A stretch of 64,000 nucleotides of DNA from Ruminococcus sp. (GCA_017411835.1 JAFQPG010000003.1:1-64000), one strand, 5' to 3'. Shown: positions 1 through 10,397, counted from the first letter of the stretch. Numbers and translations: made by a program. The notes: a model not told the origin generated them from the sequence alone.

Positions 1-1615
1 TATCGACGTTGAGTCATTTGCTAAGATGTACCTGATTCACGAGCTTGCAATCAACCTTGACTCTTGTGCAACATCTTACTATATCCACAACGAGTATATT
101 AACGGCAAGAGCGTTCTCTTTGCCGGTCCTACATGGGACTTTGACTGGGCACTCGGTGCATATGCAGGTAATACAAAGTGGATCTACAATGGCTCATCTG
201 TTACAACAAGCGCTAATATGTCTGATCCTAAGCAGATGTTTGCTAAGAACAAAGCTATCCAGACTGACGCCTCCGCTTCTAACGGCGTAACATGGGAAAC
301 AAACTACAACCTGCAGGCAAAGCTTGCTCACAACGACGCGTTCTGGACAGAATGTCAGCGTATTTATACTAACGAAATGGTAGATTTACTCTACAAGTAC
401 ACTAAAGATAGTTACGACAATGCGAATGATACCGGTGTCATCGTTGACGAGTGGTTGCCTAAGTTTGAGTCTTCTATGGATATGAACAACGCACGTTGGG
501 GCGTATATACAAAGAACGACGACTGGGGCACAAAGGTTACTACTGACTACGTAAAGGGCAGTGGTATTACATCTACTTCAAACTTCAAGATTGGTAATAC
601 AGGTACTTCCGGTTCTGCATCTAAGTGCTACGCAAACACAGTTTACTACTTAAACGACTGGATTAAGGTTCGTAAGGACTATATGTCAGGTACTGGTGAT
701 CTCTATAACGCAGACCTTCTCGAAACATACGAGATTTCAGATGTTGACTTTGAAGGTGTTCTCAACGATGAAAATGGTGAGCTTACTGTTACACCATCAG
801 CTACTGTTACATTTAACGGTGAAGCCGTTTCTACAGACAACTATTTCTACACAGTTTACTTAGACGGTGAAGCTGTTACAGAACCTATTCCATTTTCTAC
901 AGAATCAACTACTATCAACCTTGTTGAGGGCAAATACAATACAGTTTATGTATTAGTTACTGTAAAAGACTCTAATGAAAATGCACCATCTGACGAGCAG
1001 ACATTCCCTTATAAGCTTCCTGACGCTTCAGTAACTGTTTACTTCAAGTCATCATCATCTTACCGCTACGTTCCATCAGTAGAGGTTAATGGTGTGACAA
1101 CAGCTATGGAAAAAACCGGTTCTGCTATTTCTAAGAACGCAACACAGACACAGCAGTACTTCTGGTACAAAGCTACTCTTACTGCACAGTCTGATACAAC
1201 ACTTTCATTTGTGTTTACTAACAGCTATATGATGCGTGCAAGTGCATCAATCACTGTTACTGACGGTGCTACTTACTACTTCGGTTGTAACAACTTAAAC
1301 AACGGCACAACTGCTGTTGATATTACAAGCTTGGATGAAAACATCCGTAACTTCGTTAAGTCTGCTACAAACATGCTTGTTAACGACCCTGAGGCTGCTG
1401 GCGTTGCTACAACATCACTCGACGGTACTATCTACAAGATGGGCGATACAGACGGCGATGACACATTGTCAGTAATGGACGCTACTCGTATCCAGCTTGC
1501 TCTTGCAGAAAAGACCGAGCTTAACAAGACCGGAAAAGCGCTTGCTGACTACGACCTTGACGGCGACGCATCAATTATGGACGCTTCATGCATCCAGACT
1601 TATTTAGTTCAATAA
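1..1615 (+). CDS. CotH-family protein with C-terminal dockerin (5' end cut by window)
   Basis: The reading frame is open from the first bases (frame of base 2), so the gene begins upstream. The first ~230 visible residues resemble CotH kinase-fold proteins (for example the GPTWDFDWALG stretch), a family found in spore coats and also in clostridial cellulosome-like systems. Next come an Ig-like segment, a beta-rich segment of about 95 residues that could be a carbohydrate-binding module, and a C-terminal dockerin with two calcium loops (DTDGDDTLSVMD and DYDLDGDASIMD). The dockerin implies an extracellular protein plugged into a cohesin scaffold. Kinase activity is inferred from family only; the catalytic residues upstream are not visible. 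No clear terminator follows. CotH-dockerin identity is confident, substrate unknown. Confidence 0.85.
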   Translation, partial: IDVESFAKMYLIHELAINLDSCATSYYIHNEYINGKSVLFAGPTWDFDWALGAYAGNTKWIYNGSSVTTSANMSDPKQMFAKNKAIQTDASASNGVTWETNYNLQAKLAHNDAFWTECQRIYTNEMVDLLYKYTKDSYDNANDTGVIVDEWLPKFESSMDMNNARWGVYTKNDDWGTKVTTDYVKGSGITSTSNFKIGNTGTSGSASKCYANTVYYLNDWIKVRKDYMSGTGDLYNADLLETYEISDVDFEGVLNDENGELTVTPSATVTFNGEAVSTDNYFYTVYLDGEAVTEPIPFSTESTTINLVEGKYNTVYVLVTVKDSNENAPSDEQTFPYKLPDASVTVYFKSSSSYRYVPSVEVNGVTTAMEKTGSAISKNATQTQQYFWYKATLTAQSDTTLSFVFTNSYMMRASASITVTDGATYYFGCNNLNNGTTAVDITSLDENIRNFVKSATNMLVNDPEAAGVATTSLDGTIYKMGDTDGDDTLSVMDATRIQLALAEKTELNKTGKALADYDLDGDASIMDASCIQTYLVQ

Positions 1616-1740
1616 ATAAGAGCTGAACCACCGTAGCCTTCATATTGTAGGGGACGGCGTCCTCGACGTCCCTAAATAAATTTGAAAAAGATGCGAGGTA
1701 GGGTAAAGGCGTGACAATAAGCGCTGAACCACCGTCGCCT
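1616..1740. repeat. Direct repeat pair, 24 bp, about 100 bp apart
   Basis: ATAAGNGCTGAACCACCGTNGCCT occurs at 1616-1639 and again at 1717-1740, differing at two bases. The first copy begins right after the CotH-dockerin stop codon. This lies within the 388-base gene-free gap 1616-2003, which otherwise holds a small inverted repeat, an alternating purine-pyrimidine tract, a palindrome and leader hairpins listed separately. I see no credible ORF in the gap. Confidence 0.7.
1651..1672. repeat. GC-rich inverted repeat in the intergenic gap
   Basis: GGGACG at 1651-1656 pairs with CGTCCC at 1667-1672; the middle can also pair in alternative registers (GGACG/CGTCC). There is no T tract, so it is not a standard terminator. 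Its composition differs from the surrounding AT-rich DNA, as REP-like intergenic elements do. Confidence 0.5.
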
Positions 1741-1773
1741 CGACAATAAAAACACTAAAAACTATATATCCCT

Positions 1774-1801
1774 CGCGTGCGTGCGTGCGCGTGCGCACGC
1801 G
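1774..1801. other. 28-bp perfectly alternating purine-pyrimidine tract (potential Z-DNA)
   Basis: Every base from 1774 to 1801 alternates pyrimidine and purine, almost all CG and TG/CA steps, the classic sequence class for left-handed DNA. A second alternating run, mostly TA steps, follows at 1803-1816. Both sit about 200 bases before the start of the giant secreted-protein gene. The tract is seen directly; any function is inference. Confidence 0.6.
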
Positions 1802-1818
1802 GGTACATATATATACTA

Positions 1819-1836
1819 TTTGTACATCTGTACAAA
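1819..1836. promoter_or_regulatory. Perfect 8-bp inverted repeat, possible operator
   Basis: TTTGTACA at 1819-1826 and TGTACAAA at 1829-1836 are exact reverse complements with a 2-base centre. It lies in the upstream region of the giant secreted-protein gene. The compact symmetric form suits a dimeric regulator, but no cognate protein can be named. Confidence 0.4.
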
Positions 1837-1917
1837 ACAAATTTTGCTGTAGACAGAAACCAATTATGGAAAACAACAGCAAATTCATATATATTGCCTC
1901 TTTCTAAAAAAAGGGGA

Positions 1918-1951
1918 ACCGCCGCAAGGTGGTATGGAGATTTTAAATCTC
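1918..1951 (+). promoter_or_regulatory. Two adjacent leader hairpins before the giant secreted-protein gene
   Basis: ACCGCC (1918-1923) and GGTGGT (1928-1933) close a GCAA tetraloop; GAGATTT (1937-1943) and AAATCTC (1945-1951) form a second stem. Neither has a T tract. They lie 50-90 bases before the start codon and could stabilise the transcript or act as a leader. I recognise no riboswitch class here. Confidence 0.35.
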
Positions 1952-2003
1952 TTAATAATTTTGAAAATTCGATTCATAACAAATTTCAAAAGGAGGAATT
2001 CCT

Positions 2004-5000
2004 ATGAAAACAATTTCAAAGCGTTTTCTCAAAGGTAGCTTAGCCGTACTGCTCGCCGTAGTAATGCTCTTCGGTAGCTGTATCTCCGGCTTTGCCGCAG
2101 TTGTAGATAACGCTGACACCTCTGCTAATGTTGATGTTGCTGAAACAAGCGCAAATTTTAGTAAATTTAATGTTATTTTTGATAACACTAATTCAAAGTG
2201 GTCCGATGTTTACTTTTTTGTTGGTCACGGTTCTTATTCACAACCATACAAAATGACTAAAATTAGTAATACAGGTAACCTTTACGCGCTTACTGATTTT
2301 AGTTGGGGCAATGCAACTCAATTTTGCTTTGCTACTGGCCTATCAGGCTGGGGCGGTGAAAATTCTTCTGTTTCTAATCGAACTAATTGGTGCACTAACT
2401 CAAGTGTTATTAATATGAGCGGTGACTATTCGGGCTTTTTCTATGCTAGAGCAGCAAGTGGTAGTGATGGCGCAACTACTACCTGTACTTACACTAGTAG
2501 TGGTTACAGTTATTTTAACTCAACACAAACTGCTAAAATCTACTCTACTCCTTATGGTAGCAGTACATATACTGAGGATACTTCAGCCGGCTCTGTAGCT
2601 TATAGTACTTACATGCTTAATAGTAATTCAGGTACTACTTCTTCTACTGGTACTAATTCAGCTACTGCAGCTAAAACAGCGACTGTTAAAATGACTGCAA
2701 CAGCTAGTTCAGGATACACTTTTAAAGGCTGGACTACAACAAAAGGTGGTGCTCCAACAGTAACTACAAATCCTTATTCTTATACTTGTACTGGTGCAAC
2801 CACATATTACGCATGCTTTGAGAAAGCTCCTACCTACACAGCTACATTTGAAGACTGGGACGGAACAAATCTCAAAACTGAGTCTAATTTAGCTTCTGGT
2901 GCTACACCAACTCCACCAACAAATCCTACTCGTGAGGGCTACACCTTTACTGGTTGGGATCCTACAGTTGGTCCTATCAATGCTAACACTACATACACAG
3001 CACAGTATTCTATTAATAGCTATACTGCTACATTTGAGGACTGGGATGGTACACCATTAAAAACTCAGACACTTGACTATGGTTCTACTCCAACTGCTCC
3101 TGCTAACCCTAGCCGTACAGGTTATACCTTTACTGGTTGGTCTCCTACAGTTTCTGCTATCACAGCTAATACTACCTACACAGCTCAGTATTCTATCAAT
3201 AGCTACACTCTTAATGTAGATGAGGAAGGTGCTACAGGTACTATAAAGCTTGACGGCGCAACTGTAAATTCAAAAACAGTTAACTACAATACTCCTGTTG
3301 CTATCACTGTTACACCTCCAGAAGGACACAAGATTTCTTCCATCGGCGGTGGCGGTCTTAACGTTGGCATGCAGGCTGACGGCGCTTCTTGGACCGGTTC
3401 AGTTAACGTAACTGAAAATACTACTATCACAGTTGCTTATGCAGTTTCCGGTTCATGCACTCCTGTATTTACACACGGTACTGCTGATGCTAACTTAGCT
3501 CTCGGCGCTACATATGATAACCCGGCTGAAGGTAATAGTTTTTGTAAAGGCAATAAAGATTGTTCTTATAAATCAAATAATGAAGAAGTTGCTACTGTTG
3601 ATGCAAACGGTGTTGTAACAGCGCACAAGGCTGGCGAAGCAACAATCACAGCTACTTGTGACTGTGACGCAACTGCTTCTTATAAGGTGATTGTTCACAA
3701 CCCTACATTTACAGTAGGTGGTATGAACCTTGACGTTTATGGCAATGGCGCTCAAGATACTGCTGCTCCTACTATCACTGCTTATGCTCCTGCATCAGGC
3801 GTATCATATAGCTATTCAACTTCTGCTACTGGTATCACAGTAGGGGAAACAAACGGCGTTGTTAACGCTTATGTACCTGATACATATACAGTTAACGTTG
3901 CTCTCAAGTACAACGGTGCACAGGTTGCTACTACTTCATTTAACGTATCGGTTGCTACACCTGCTTTTTCTATTAACCCTACGGCTGTAACTCTTATTAA
4001 AGGCCAGACTATGGAAGAGCCTTTTGTTACATCAGCTGACGGTAACCCTACTGTAACTTTCAGATCAAATGATACAGCTAGCGTTACTGTAGCAGGCGGT
4101 AAAGCAACTGGTGTGAAAGCCGGCCTTCCAGTTGCAGTATTTGCTGATTTCGAGTATAACAATAAATATATACCACATGCATCTGCAAACGTAACAGTTG
4201 TTGAGCCTGTTATCGAGGCTAGCGAAAATTCAGTTGATCTCGAATTCGGTGATGGTTCTACTAACGCAAGCACAACCGTTACTCTTACTACCAACGCTAG
4301 CGACAGCGAAGTAACTCCAAAAGCTGTAGAAGTAGAATCTGCTGACACTAATGTTGCTACTGCTACACTTAGTGGCGATACAATCACTATCACAGCTACA
4401 GGTGTTGGTTCAACAACAATCACAGCTAAGTTCTACGACGCTGAAGTTGAAATCGATGTAAATGTTACTAAATACGACCCGAATGTTACAATCTATGTAA
4501 CAGATACTCAGGATTGGGGAAAGATGAACATCTACTTCTGGGATGGTAATGCTTCATCTACTCACGCTTCTATGATTTACATTGGTCGTAATGAACAAAA
4601 CCAACGCGTATTCGCTTACAAATTTGATAAAACTAAGCTCCCTGGTAAAATTATCTTTAAACAGGGTACAGGATCAGATGACTGGACAAATCAGTCAGAT
4701 GACCAGACGTTTGATATTTCTACCAATAACGCTTGGTATATTGCATCCTGTAGCAACAACAGGTCTACAGTAGGCAGATGGAACTGTCCGATAACACTTC
4801 CTACAGTTTCAGTAAATGACGTTTCTTTAGGTATTGGTGACACAGATACTGTTGAAGCTACTGCAACTGGTGCAGACTCATACTCTTGGTCTATCGATAA
4901 ATCAAATATCGCTACAGTATCAAACTCTACAACAGATACTGCTACTGTAACTGGTGCAGGCGCAGGCGATGCAACTCTCACAGTTAGAGCATTTATCCCT

Positions 5001-8000
5001 AAGCCAACAGGTTGGAATAGCATTGCATATGACCAGTCAACTGCTTATCCATACATTTCTTCAGCTGCTGAAGCTACGGTATCAGTTTCTGATGTTCTTT
5101 ACACAGTTAATGCTACTGTTCAGACTTCAGTTGACGGCACAAATTATGATGAAAATAACACAGCCGGTGGTTCTGTTACTGTAAACGGTAAAGACGGTGT
5201 TGATACAGAGGTTAGCCACGGCAAAACTGCAACACTTGTTGCTACCGCTAACGATGGTTATCGCTTTGTAGGTTGGTATAAAAATGGTGGTCAAGTTGGA
5301 ACTGCAACTGCTATGACAACTGTAGCGATCACCGCTGACACAACATATCAGGCTAGATTTGTAAAAACTTACAAAGTATCTTTTGTTAAAGATGATACTA
5401 TCGAAAGCATTACATGTAACGAAGTTAATAGAACAGAATCTTTCGATACAACTGTTGATGCAAATGCTACAATTAACTTCAGCGTAACACCTGCACAAGG
5501 CAACATATTCAGCCACTATGTAATCTCCGGTATTAATGGTCCTATCTACGATAGCTCTTATTCAATAACTGTTGATTCAGATGTTACTATCACACCTGTT
5601 ACAGTTCCTGCTTACACAGCTTCTGCTCAGGCTTATACAAACAAGGTTGATAGCACAATAGGCGGTACAGCTACTGTAAACGGTGCTAATTCTGTTGAAC
5701 TTGTAAATGGCGCTACTGCTACATTTGTTGCAACAGCAAACCCTAACTACTACTTTGCTGGTTGGTACAGAGATTCTGAATTTACTAACCTTGTTTCAAC
5801 AGACGCTACTTACAGCGAAAATATGACATCAGACGGCATAGCACTTCATGCTCTCTTTGTTAAGAATTTCTATCTTGCAAATCATAGTACAAAAGAACAT
5901 TTAGTTACATTTACATACGATATCGCTACAGATACTTACACATCTACAGATACTGATTTTGTAAATGGATTCTATGTTATTTCAGACGATAACGAAGATA
6001 TTGTAGCACCTGATGTAGTAGTGTCAAAAGATAACTTTACAGGTATTACAAGTATCGCTGGTCATTATGCAACAACAGGTTATTATTTAAATGTTGATAC
6101 TGAAAACTATGATAGTACAAAACCTGTTACTTACAAACTTGAGCCTAGCTCACCTGCTGGTACTTACAAGCTCATCATCGAGCTAACAGAGGCTACTAAG
6201 TACGACGTTTACTTCAGAGATCAGGAAACTGATACTTTGGTTGATTCAAAGGCAGAACGCTCTACTGTTACTATTCCTGTATATTCTCCAGTAGATGGTC
6301 AGTACCTCGCTTCTGCTACTGCTACTCCTGCTACTGACCTTACAATCGGCGACAACGAAATCACTTTCGTTATGCCAAGTGAGGATATCTACATCACACC
6401 TACATTCCTCGATTACAGATATATCAGCTTTACTGATGAAACAGGTCTTACAATCGAGAACTTCAAAGAGGCTTACAAGCAGGGTGAAGAGGTTAATATT
6501 ACAGTTGAACCTGCATCAGAACAGGTAACTATCTCTGACTTTAAATTTAATGACGGTGATTTAACTGCTACTGAAAACGCAGACGGTTCTTGGTCTATCA
6601 CAGGTAGAATGCCTGAAGACAAGGATATCGAAATCACACCTATAGTAGAAGCTAAGTTCGCTGTTAATTCACAGCAGGTTTCTATTGGTAACTACGGCAC
6701 AGGTGTTACAGTATTTGGTACTGTTACTATGACAGACGAAAACGGCGACACTCTCAATGAGGGTGCTTACGTTGAAGCTGGTACTTCTGTAACTTACACA
6801 GTAACTAACGTTTCTTCTAACTACACATTCGTTGGTTTCTATTCAGACTATAGTTGCGACCAGGCTATCAAGGTTGGTTCTGATTCAACTTCTGTCACAG
6901 TTAACGCTGATACTATAGTTTACGCACTCTTTGCTCGTAAACAGTGGATGACATTTGACCACGAACAAACAGGTTCTAGTTATGTTAAAGAGCTTGTATA
7001 TGACCCATCAATCAAAGCATATACACTCACAACAACTCTTACAGATCAAAACTCTTCTGCTACAGCTATCAACATTGGTGCTTGGTTCAGAGTTACAAAC
7101 AACACTTCTAAGTGGTCTACTGCTGAAGGTTACCACAGTTTTAATGCTTCAAAGTTTGCTGTAAACTTCAATGGTCATGGTTACGGCGCTACAATCGATT
7201 GGGCTGGAAATAACTCTAACGCTTGGAAACTTTCAACAAGCGCTGCATCAGGTCAGAGTATCAAGTTCATCTTGACACCAGACGGCAACGAGTCTATCGA
7301 CTTCTCTGCTATGACTACTAAGGAAGGTGCTACAATCTACCTCTCATCTGGTGCATTGACACTTCCTGGCACATATTCTGCTGAATCGGTATTCACAACT
7401 ACAGGCATTACTGTTTCAGAATCCGACACATTGAATAATATGGAATCATACAAGAAAGCAGATATTGCACAGGCTCAGATGATCGAGTTCAAGACAACTC
7501 TTTCCGGTGATTCTGCTGCTAACTACTATATTGATTCATTTATAGTTTACGACATTCTTGATAGAACATACACAATCGTTACTCCAAACACACTTGGTAA
7601 CAACTCATACTCCGGTACAGTATATGTAGATTCAGATTGCTACATTGTTCCTATCTACTTCCATACTGATGAGTATCTTGCAGCTAACAATATGAAGGCT
7701 GTAGACGTTTACTTTGACGCTACTGCTATTGCTGACACAAACTGGGGTCCATTCGTTTCTGCTTACGCTTGGGGTTCAAATAATGCTTTATACGCTGGTT
7801 CATGGCCGGGTCAGCTTATGATCCCTACTGAAGACGGTTCTTCATTCTATACACAGCTCGAAATTCCTGATACATCAGTAGAAGGTTATACTTCTGTTCC
7901 ACAGGGTCTCCAGTTTATGAACTATTTGTTCTCCGGAGATAATGGTCCTCTTACAGTTCCTTCTAAATTTGCTGCTAACTTTGGTATTACATTAAATCCT

Positions 8001-10397
8001 ATCCAGACATACGACTATCGTGAACCTATCACACTTATCGAAGAAGGTTACGATGTAATCACCTTCGTTGCTAAAACTTCTGAAGACGGTTACCACGGTG
8101 ATAGAGGCGCTGGTCAGTCTGTTACTAAGACTGTTACAAATGAAACAAACGCCAAGACAGCAGGTTATGTTTTCGAACCTCTTGTTAGCCGTGACGGCGT
8201 AACTCCAATGGACTTAACAGGTCAGTCAATCGAAGGTGCTGTATCTAATACTCCTGAGTATTATGTAATTGCAAAGGGTGATATTCTTTACGACCCAACT
8301 AGCTATACATACGCTGGTGATACAAACTTTGATGCTGACTGGGCAGTTGACTGGTACATCTTTAATAGTGAAGGCACTTATTTAACACACACACTTTCAA
8401 CAGCTATGTGGCATTATGCTGATGGCGAAAACGATACAACTTCTGAACTCGAAGATGCACTCGGCCTTGCTGATGGCGTGCTCGACGGAAAACTCGTTTA
8501 CATCTCTTACGAAGCACCTAACAACGCAAACCACCAGCTCTCTTACGACGGTCAGTGGTATGCAAATATTCTTGACGATGACGTTTACGCTGATGTTATG
8601 GTTGGTTTAGTTGATGGTGACAACAACTTTGTAATCGACACAGTTGACCCAACAAACGACGCTGACTACGGTGAAGGCTGGCTCGTTGCTCAGGAAGAGC
8701 GTGAGGGCTACACAGTAGGCGAGAAGTATGCAAGTCTTCCAATTTCTCTTGATCTTGGTGCAGTTTCCCTTACTGCTGCTACTAAGGAAGGTTACCTCTT
8801 TGTTGGTTGGTACACAGAATCTAACGGTAAATACACTAAGATTTCTGACGCTTATGACTATGAGACTTACATCAATATGAACGGAACATATTATGCTATG
8901 TTTAGAGAAATTGGTGAGGGTCAAGTTGTTATCAACCACTTAAAGTACGATAACCCTACAGATACTGTTATCCCATCACACGGCGGTATGGCTACAATGA
9001 CTGTTGAGGTTAGGGATAGTGCCGGTAATGTATTGAGTTCAGGTACTCCATCAACCGATATTTCTACAGCTGTATTCTCAGCTACAGAGAAACAGACTTA
9101 TACAATTACTATTACTACAACACCTCTTATGAACGGTGAGTTCTTCGCTTGGTACACCGATTCATTTGATGATGCAGGTAATAATACATTCGAAGAAATC
9201 GGTACAAATGGTTCGGATGTCGGTTCAACCGAAACGGTTACATTTACATACGACTTCACATTCGAAAAGGATTCACCAACTGTTATCAACCTTTACTCTG
9301 ACGTAACTCGCGTTACTAATAAGGCTGACTTCTACTACAGATATCTCAACCGTTTTGGTGAGTGGCGTACATATACAGTAAGAGATATCGAGCTTTCTGA
9401 CGATGAATGTCTCGGTTATGCTGGTAATGAAGGCCAAGCTTACTATCCAACATATCTTACAAAGTATACATACGACGACGGTTCAAATTCTTACGGTAAG
9501 ACACCTGTATCCGGTAAGACTGTAATTAACACAGAAAACAAGATTCAGCAGTACGCTCCTAACGCTGATGTAACTGAAGTATTTGACGGTACTGTAAGCT
9601 GGAGTGTTGAATCTGCAACTATCACACCTGGTAAGTCTATAATTACTATTGTTGCTGATCAGGGTAATCCAGATTACGTAATCACTTATACAATTGATGG
9701 AAAGACAGATAAAACATCAGGTAAATACAACACTCTTGCTAATATCGAAGCTCCTGCTACAAATGCTGCAGGTGACAAATTCTTATACTGGGTAGAAATT
9801 GAAGAGAATGGTGAAGAGGTTATCCTCACATATCTCCAGAACTACCGCTACCGTATTGTTGAGAATAAGACTATCAAGGCTGTTTACGGTACACAAGAAG
9901 TTGCTAAGTGGACACCATCTATCAACTCTGTAACTTATACTCGTGAGTACTCTGATACAAGCGACTATATCTACACCGACTACTTGATTGCTTATAACAG
10001 CAGTGAGGAATTAGAGCTTAATAACCTTGATGGTGTTGAATACGGTCTTATCCTTGCTCGTGATCCTAGTGTTGCTTTTGATGGTAATGGTGATCCAACA
10101 TTCCCAACATTCAGCGAGGCTGACTTTAAGAATGTAGCACAGGGTGGTAATAATGCACAGCTTAATGGTCTTAACTACTATTATTACAACCTGTCTGATA
10201 TCAAGACTACAAACCTTAACCGTCTTGACTACTACCTAAGTTACAATAATAATTACACCAACAGTAAGGGTGTTAAGTATTGCCAGTATTGCTTCACAGC
10301 AGTTGCTTACATTATCGTAGACGGTACTGTTTACCTCAGTGCTCCTGAGTATGTAAACTTCTATGATCTTGCTAACGAAGCAGTTAGAACTAACTAA
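2004..10397 (+). CDS. Giant secreted multi-domain surface protein (2797 aa) with InlB repeats, Big2 domains and starch-binding-like modules
   Basis: Start ATG 2004 follows AGGAGG at 1991-1996. A signal peptide is clear (lysines, then a hydrophobic stretch ending near residue 32, SGFAA). Residues ~50-165 are a beta-rich module with many Trp/Tyr/Phe. Residues ~277-400 hold two near-identical Listeria-Bacteroides (InlB B) repeats with GYTFTGW cores. Several Big2-like Ig domains follow at ~480-820. Residues ~825-935 (TQDWGKMNIYFWDGNAS) and ~1895-2040 (YAGSWPGQLM) resemble CBM25/26-type starch-binding modules. Further beta repeats with VGWY/AGWY motifs run towards the C-terminus. No LPXTG, dockerin, SLH or membrane anchor is seen at the end, so attachment is unexplained. 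No catalytic domain is recognised; adhesion to starch or host surface is inferred. Confidence 0.85.
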   Translation: MKTISKRFLKGSLAVLLAVVMLFGSCISGFAAVVDNADTSANVDVAETSANFSKFNVIFDNTNSKWSDVYFFVGHGSYSQPYKMTKISNTGNLYALTDFSWGNATQFCFATGLSGWGGENSSVSNRTNWCTNSSVINMSGDYSGFFYARAASGSDGATTTCTYTSSGYSYFNSTQTAKIYSTPYGSSTYTEDTSAGSVAYSTYMLNSNSGTTSSTGTNSATAAKTATVKMTATASSGYTFKGWTTTKGGAPTVTTNPYSYTCTGATTYYACFEKAPTYTATFEDWDGTNLKTESNLASGATPTPPTNPTREGYTFTGWDPTVGPINANTTYTAQYSINSYTATFEDWDGTPLKTQTLDYGSTPTAPANPSRTGYTFTGWSPTVSAITANTTYTAQYSINSYTLNVDEEGATGTIKLDGATVNSKTVNYNTPVAITVTPPEGHKISSIGGGGLNVGMQADGASWTGSVNVTENTTITVAYAVSGSCTPVFTHGTADANLALGATYDNPAEGNSFCKGNKDCSYKSNNEEVATVDANGVVTAHKAGEATITATCDCDATASYKVIVHNPTFTVGGMNLDVYGNGAQDTAAPTITAYAPASGVSYSYSTSATGITVGETNGVVNAYVPDTYTVNVALKYNGAQVATTSFNVSVATPAFSINPTAVTLIKGQTMEEPFVTSADGNPTVTFRSNDTASVTVAGGKATGVKAGLPVAVFADFEYNNKYIPHASANVTVVEPVIEASENSVDLEFGDGSTNASTTVTLTTNASDSEVTPKAVEVESADTNVATATLSGDTITITATGVGSTTITAKFYDAEVEIDVNVTKYDPNVTIYVTDTQDWGKMNIYFWDGNASSTHASMIYIGRNEQNQRVFAYKFDKTKLPGKIIFKQGTGSDDWTNQSDDQTFDISTNNAWYIASCSNNRSTVGRWNCPITLPTVSVNDVSLGIGDTDTVEATATGADSYSWSIDKSNIATVSNSTTDTATVTGAGAGDATLTVRAFIPKPTGWNSIAYDQSTAYPYISSAAEATVSVSDVLYTVNATVQTSVDGTNYDENNTAGGSVTVNGKDGVDTEVSHGKTATLVATANDGYRFVGWYKNGGQVGTATAMTTVAITADTTYQARFVKTYKVSFVKDDTIESITCNEVNRTESFDTTVDANATINFSVTPAQGNIFSHYVISGINGPIYDSSYSITVDSDVTITPVTVPAYTASAQAYTNKVDSTIGGTATVNGANSVELVNGATATFVATANPNYYFAGWYRDSEFTNLVSTDATYSENMTSDGIALHALFVKNFYLANHSTKEHLVTFTYDIATDTYTSTDTDFVNGFYVISDDNEDIVAPDVVVSKDNFTGITSIAGHYATTGYYLNVDTENYDSTKPVTYKLEPSSPAGTYKLIIELTEATKYDVYFRDQETDTLVDSKAERSTVTIPVYSPVDGQYLASATATPATDLTIGDNEITFVMPSEDIYITPTFLDYRYISFTDETGLTIENFKEAYKQGEEVNITVEPASEQVTISDFKFNDGDLTATENADGSWSITGRMPEDKDIEITPIVEAKFAVNSQQVSIGNYGTGVTVFGTVTMTDENGDTLNEGAYVEAGTSVTYTVTNVSSNYTFVGFYSDYSCDQAIKVGSDSTSVTVNADTIVYALFARKQWMTFDHEQTGSSYVKELVYDPSIKAYTLTTTLTDQNSSATAINIGAWFRVTNNTSKWSTAEGYHSFNASKFAVNFNGHGYGATIDWAGNNSNAWKLSTSAASGQSIKFILTPDGNESIDFSAMTTKEGATIYLSSGALTLPGTYSAESVFTTTGITVSESDTLNNMESYKKADIAQAQMIEFKTTLSGDSAANYYIDSFIVYDILDRTYTIVTPNTLGNNSYSGTVYVDSDCYIVPIYFHTDEYLAANNMKAVDVYFDATAIADTNWGPFVSAYAWGSNNALYAGSWPGQLMIPTEDGSSFYTQLEIPDTSVEGYTSVPQGLQFMNYLFSGDNGPLTVPSKFAANFGITLNPIQTYDYREPITLIEEGYDVITFVAKTSEDGYHGDRGAGQSVTKTVTNETNAKTAGYVFEPLVSRDGVTPMDLTGQSIEGAVSNTPEYYVIAKGDILYDPTSYTYAGDTNFDADWAVDWYIFNSEGTYLTHTLSTAMWHYADGENDTTSELEDALGLADGVLDGKLVYISYEAPNNANHQLSYDGQWYANILDDDVYADVMVGLVDGDNNFVIDTVDPTNDADYGEGWLVAQEEREGYTVGEKYASLPISLDLGAVSLTAATKEGYLFVGWYTESNGKYTKISDAYDYETYINMNGTYYAMFREIGEGQVVINHLKYDNPTDTVIPSHGGMATMTVEVRDSAGNVLSSGTPSTDISTAVFSATEKQTYTITITTTPLMNGEFFAWYTDSFDDAGNNTFEEIGTNGSDVGSTETVTFTYDFTFEKDSPTVINLYSDVTRVTNKADFYYRYLNRFGEWRTYTVRDIELSDDECLGYAGNEGQAYYPTYLTKYTYDDGSNSYGKTPVSGKTVINTENKIQQYAPNADVTEVFDGTVSWSVESATITPGKSIITIVADQGNPDYVITYTIDGKTDKTSGKYNTLANIEAPATNAAGDKFLYWVEIEENGEEVILTYLQNYRYRIVENKTIKAVYGTQEVAKWTPSINSVTYTREYSDTSDYIYTDYLIAYNSSEELELNNLDGVEYGLILARDPSVAFDGNGDPTFPTFSEADFKNVAQGGNNAQLNGLNYYYYNLSDIKTTNLNRLDYYLSYNNNYTNSKGVKYCQYCFTAVAYIIVDGTVYLSAPEYVNFYDLANEAVRTN

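Noticed and set aside
1774-1836. Replication or attachment site
   Set aside because: No DnaA boxes, integrase gene or tRNA end are nearby; the alternating tract alone is not evidence.
1777-2007. Open frame in the gap before the giant gene
   Set aside because: It translates the alternating GC tract into Arg-Ala-Cys repeats and has no ribosome site.
2836-3200. Repeats considered as a CRISPR or other DNA repeat array
   Set aside because: They are protein-level InlB repeats with codon-level divergence and no constant spacers.
3869-4423. 184-codon frame on the minus strand inside the giant gene
   Set aside because: Val/Thr/Ala-rich shadow of the repetitive Thr/Val coding strand; no ribosome site or recognisable motif.
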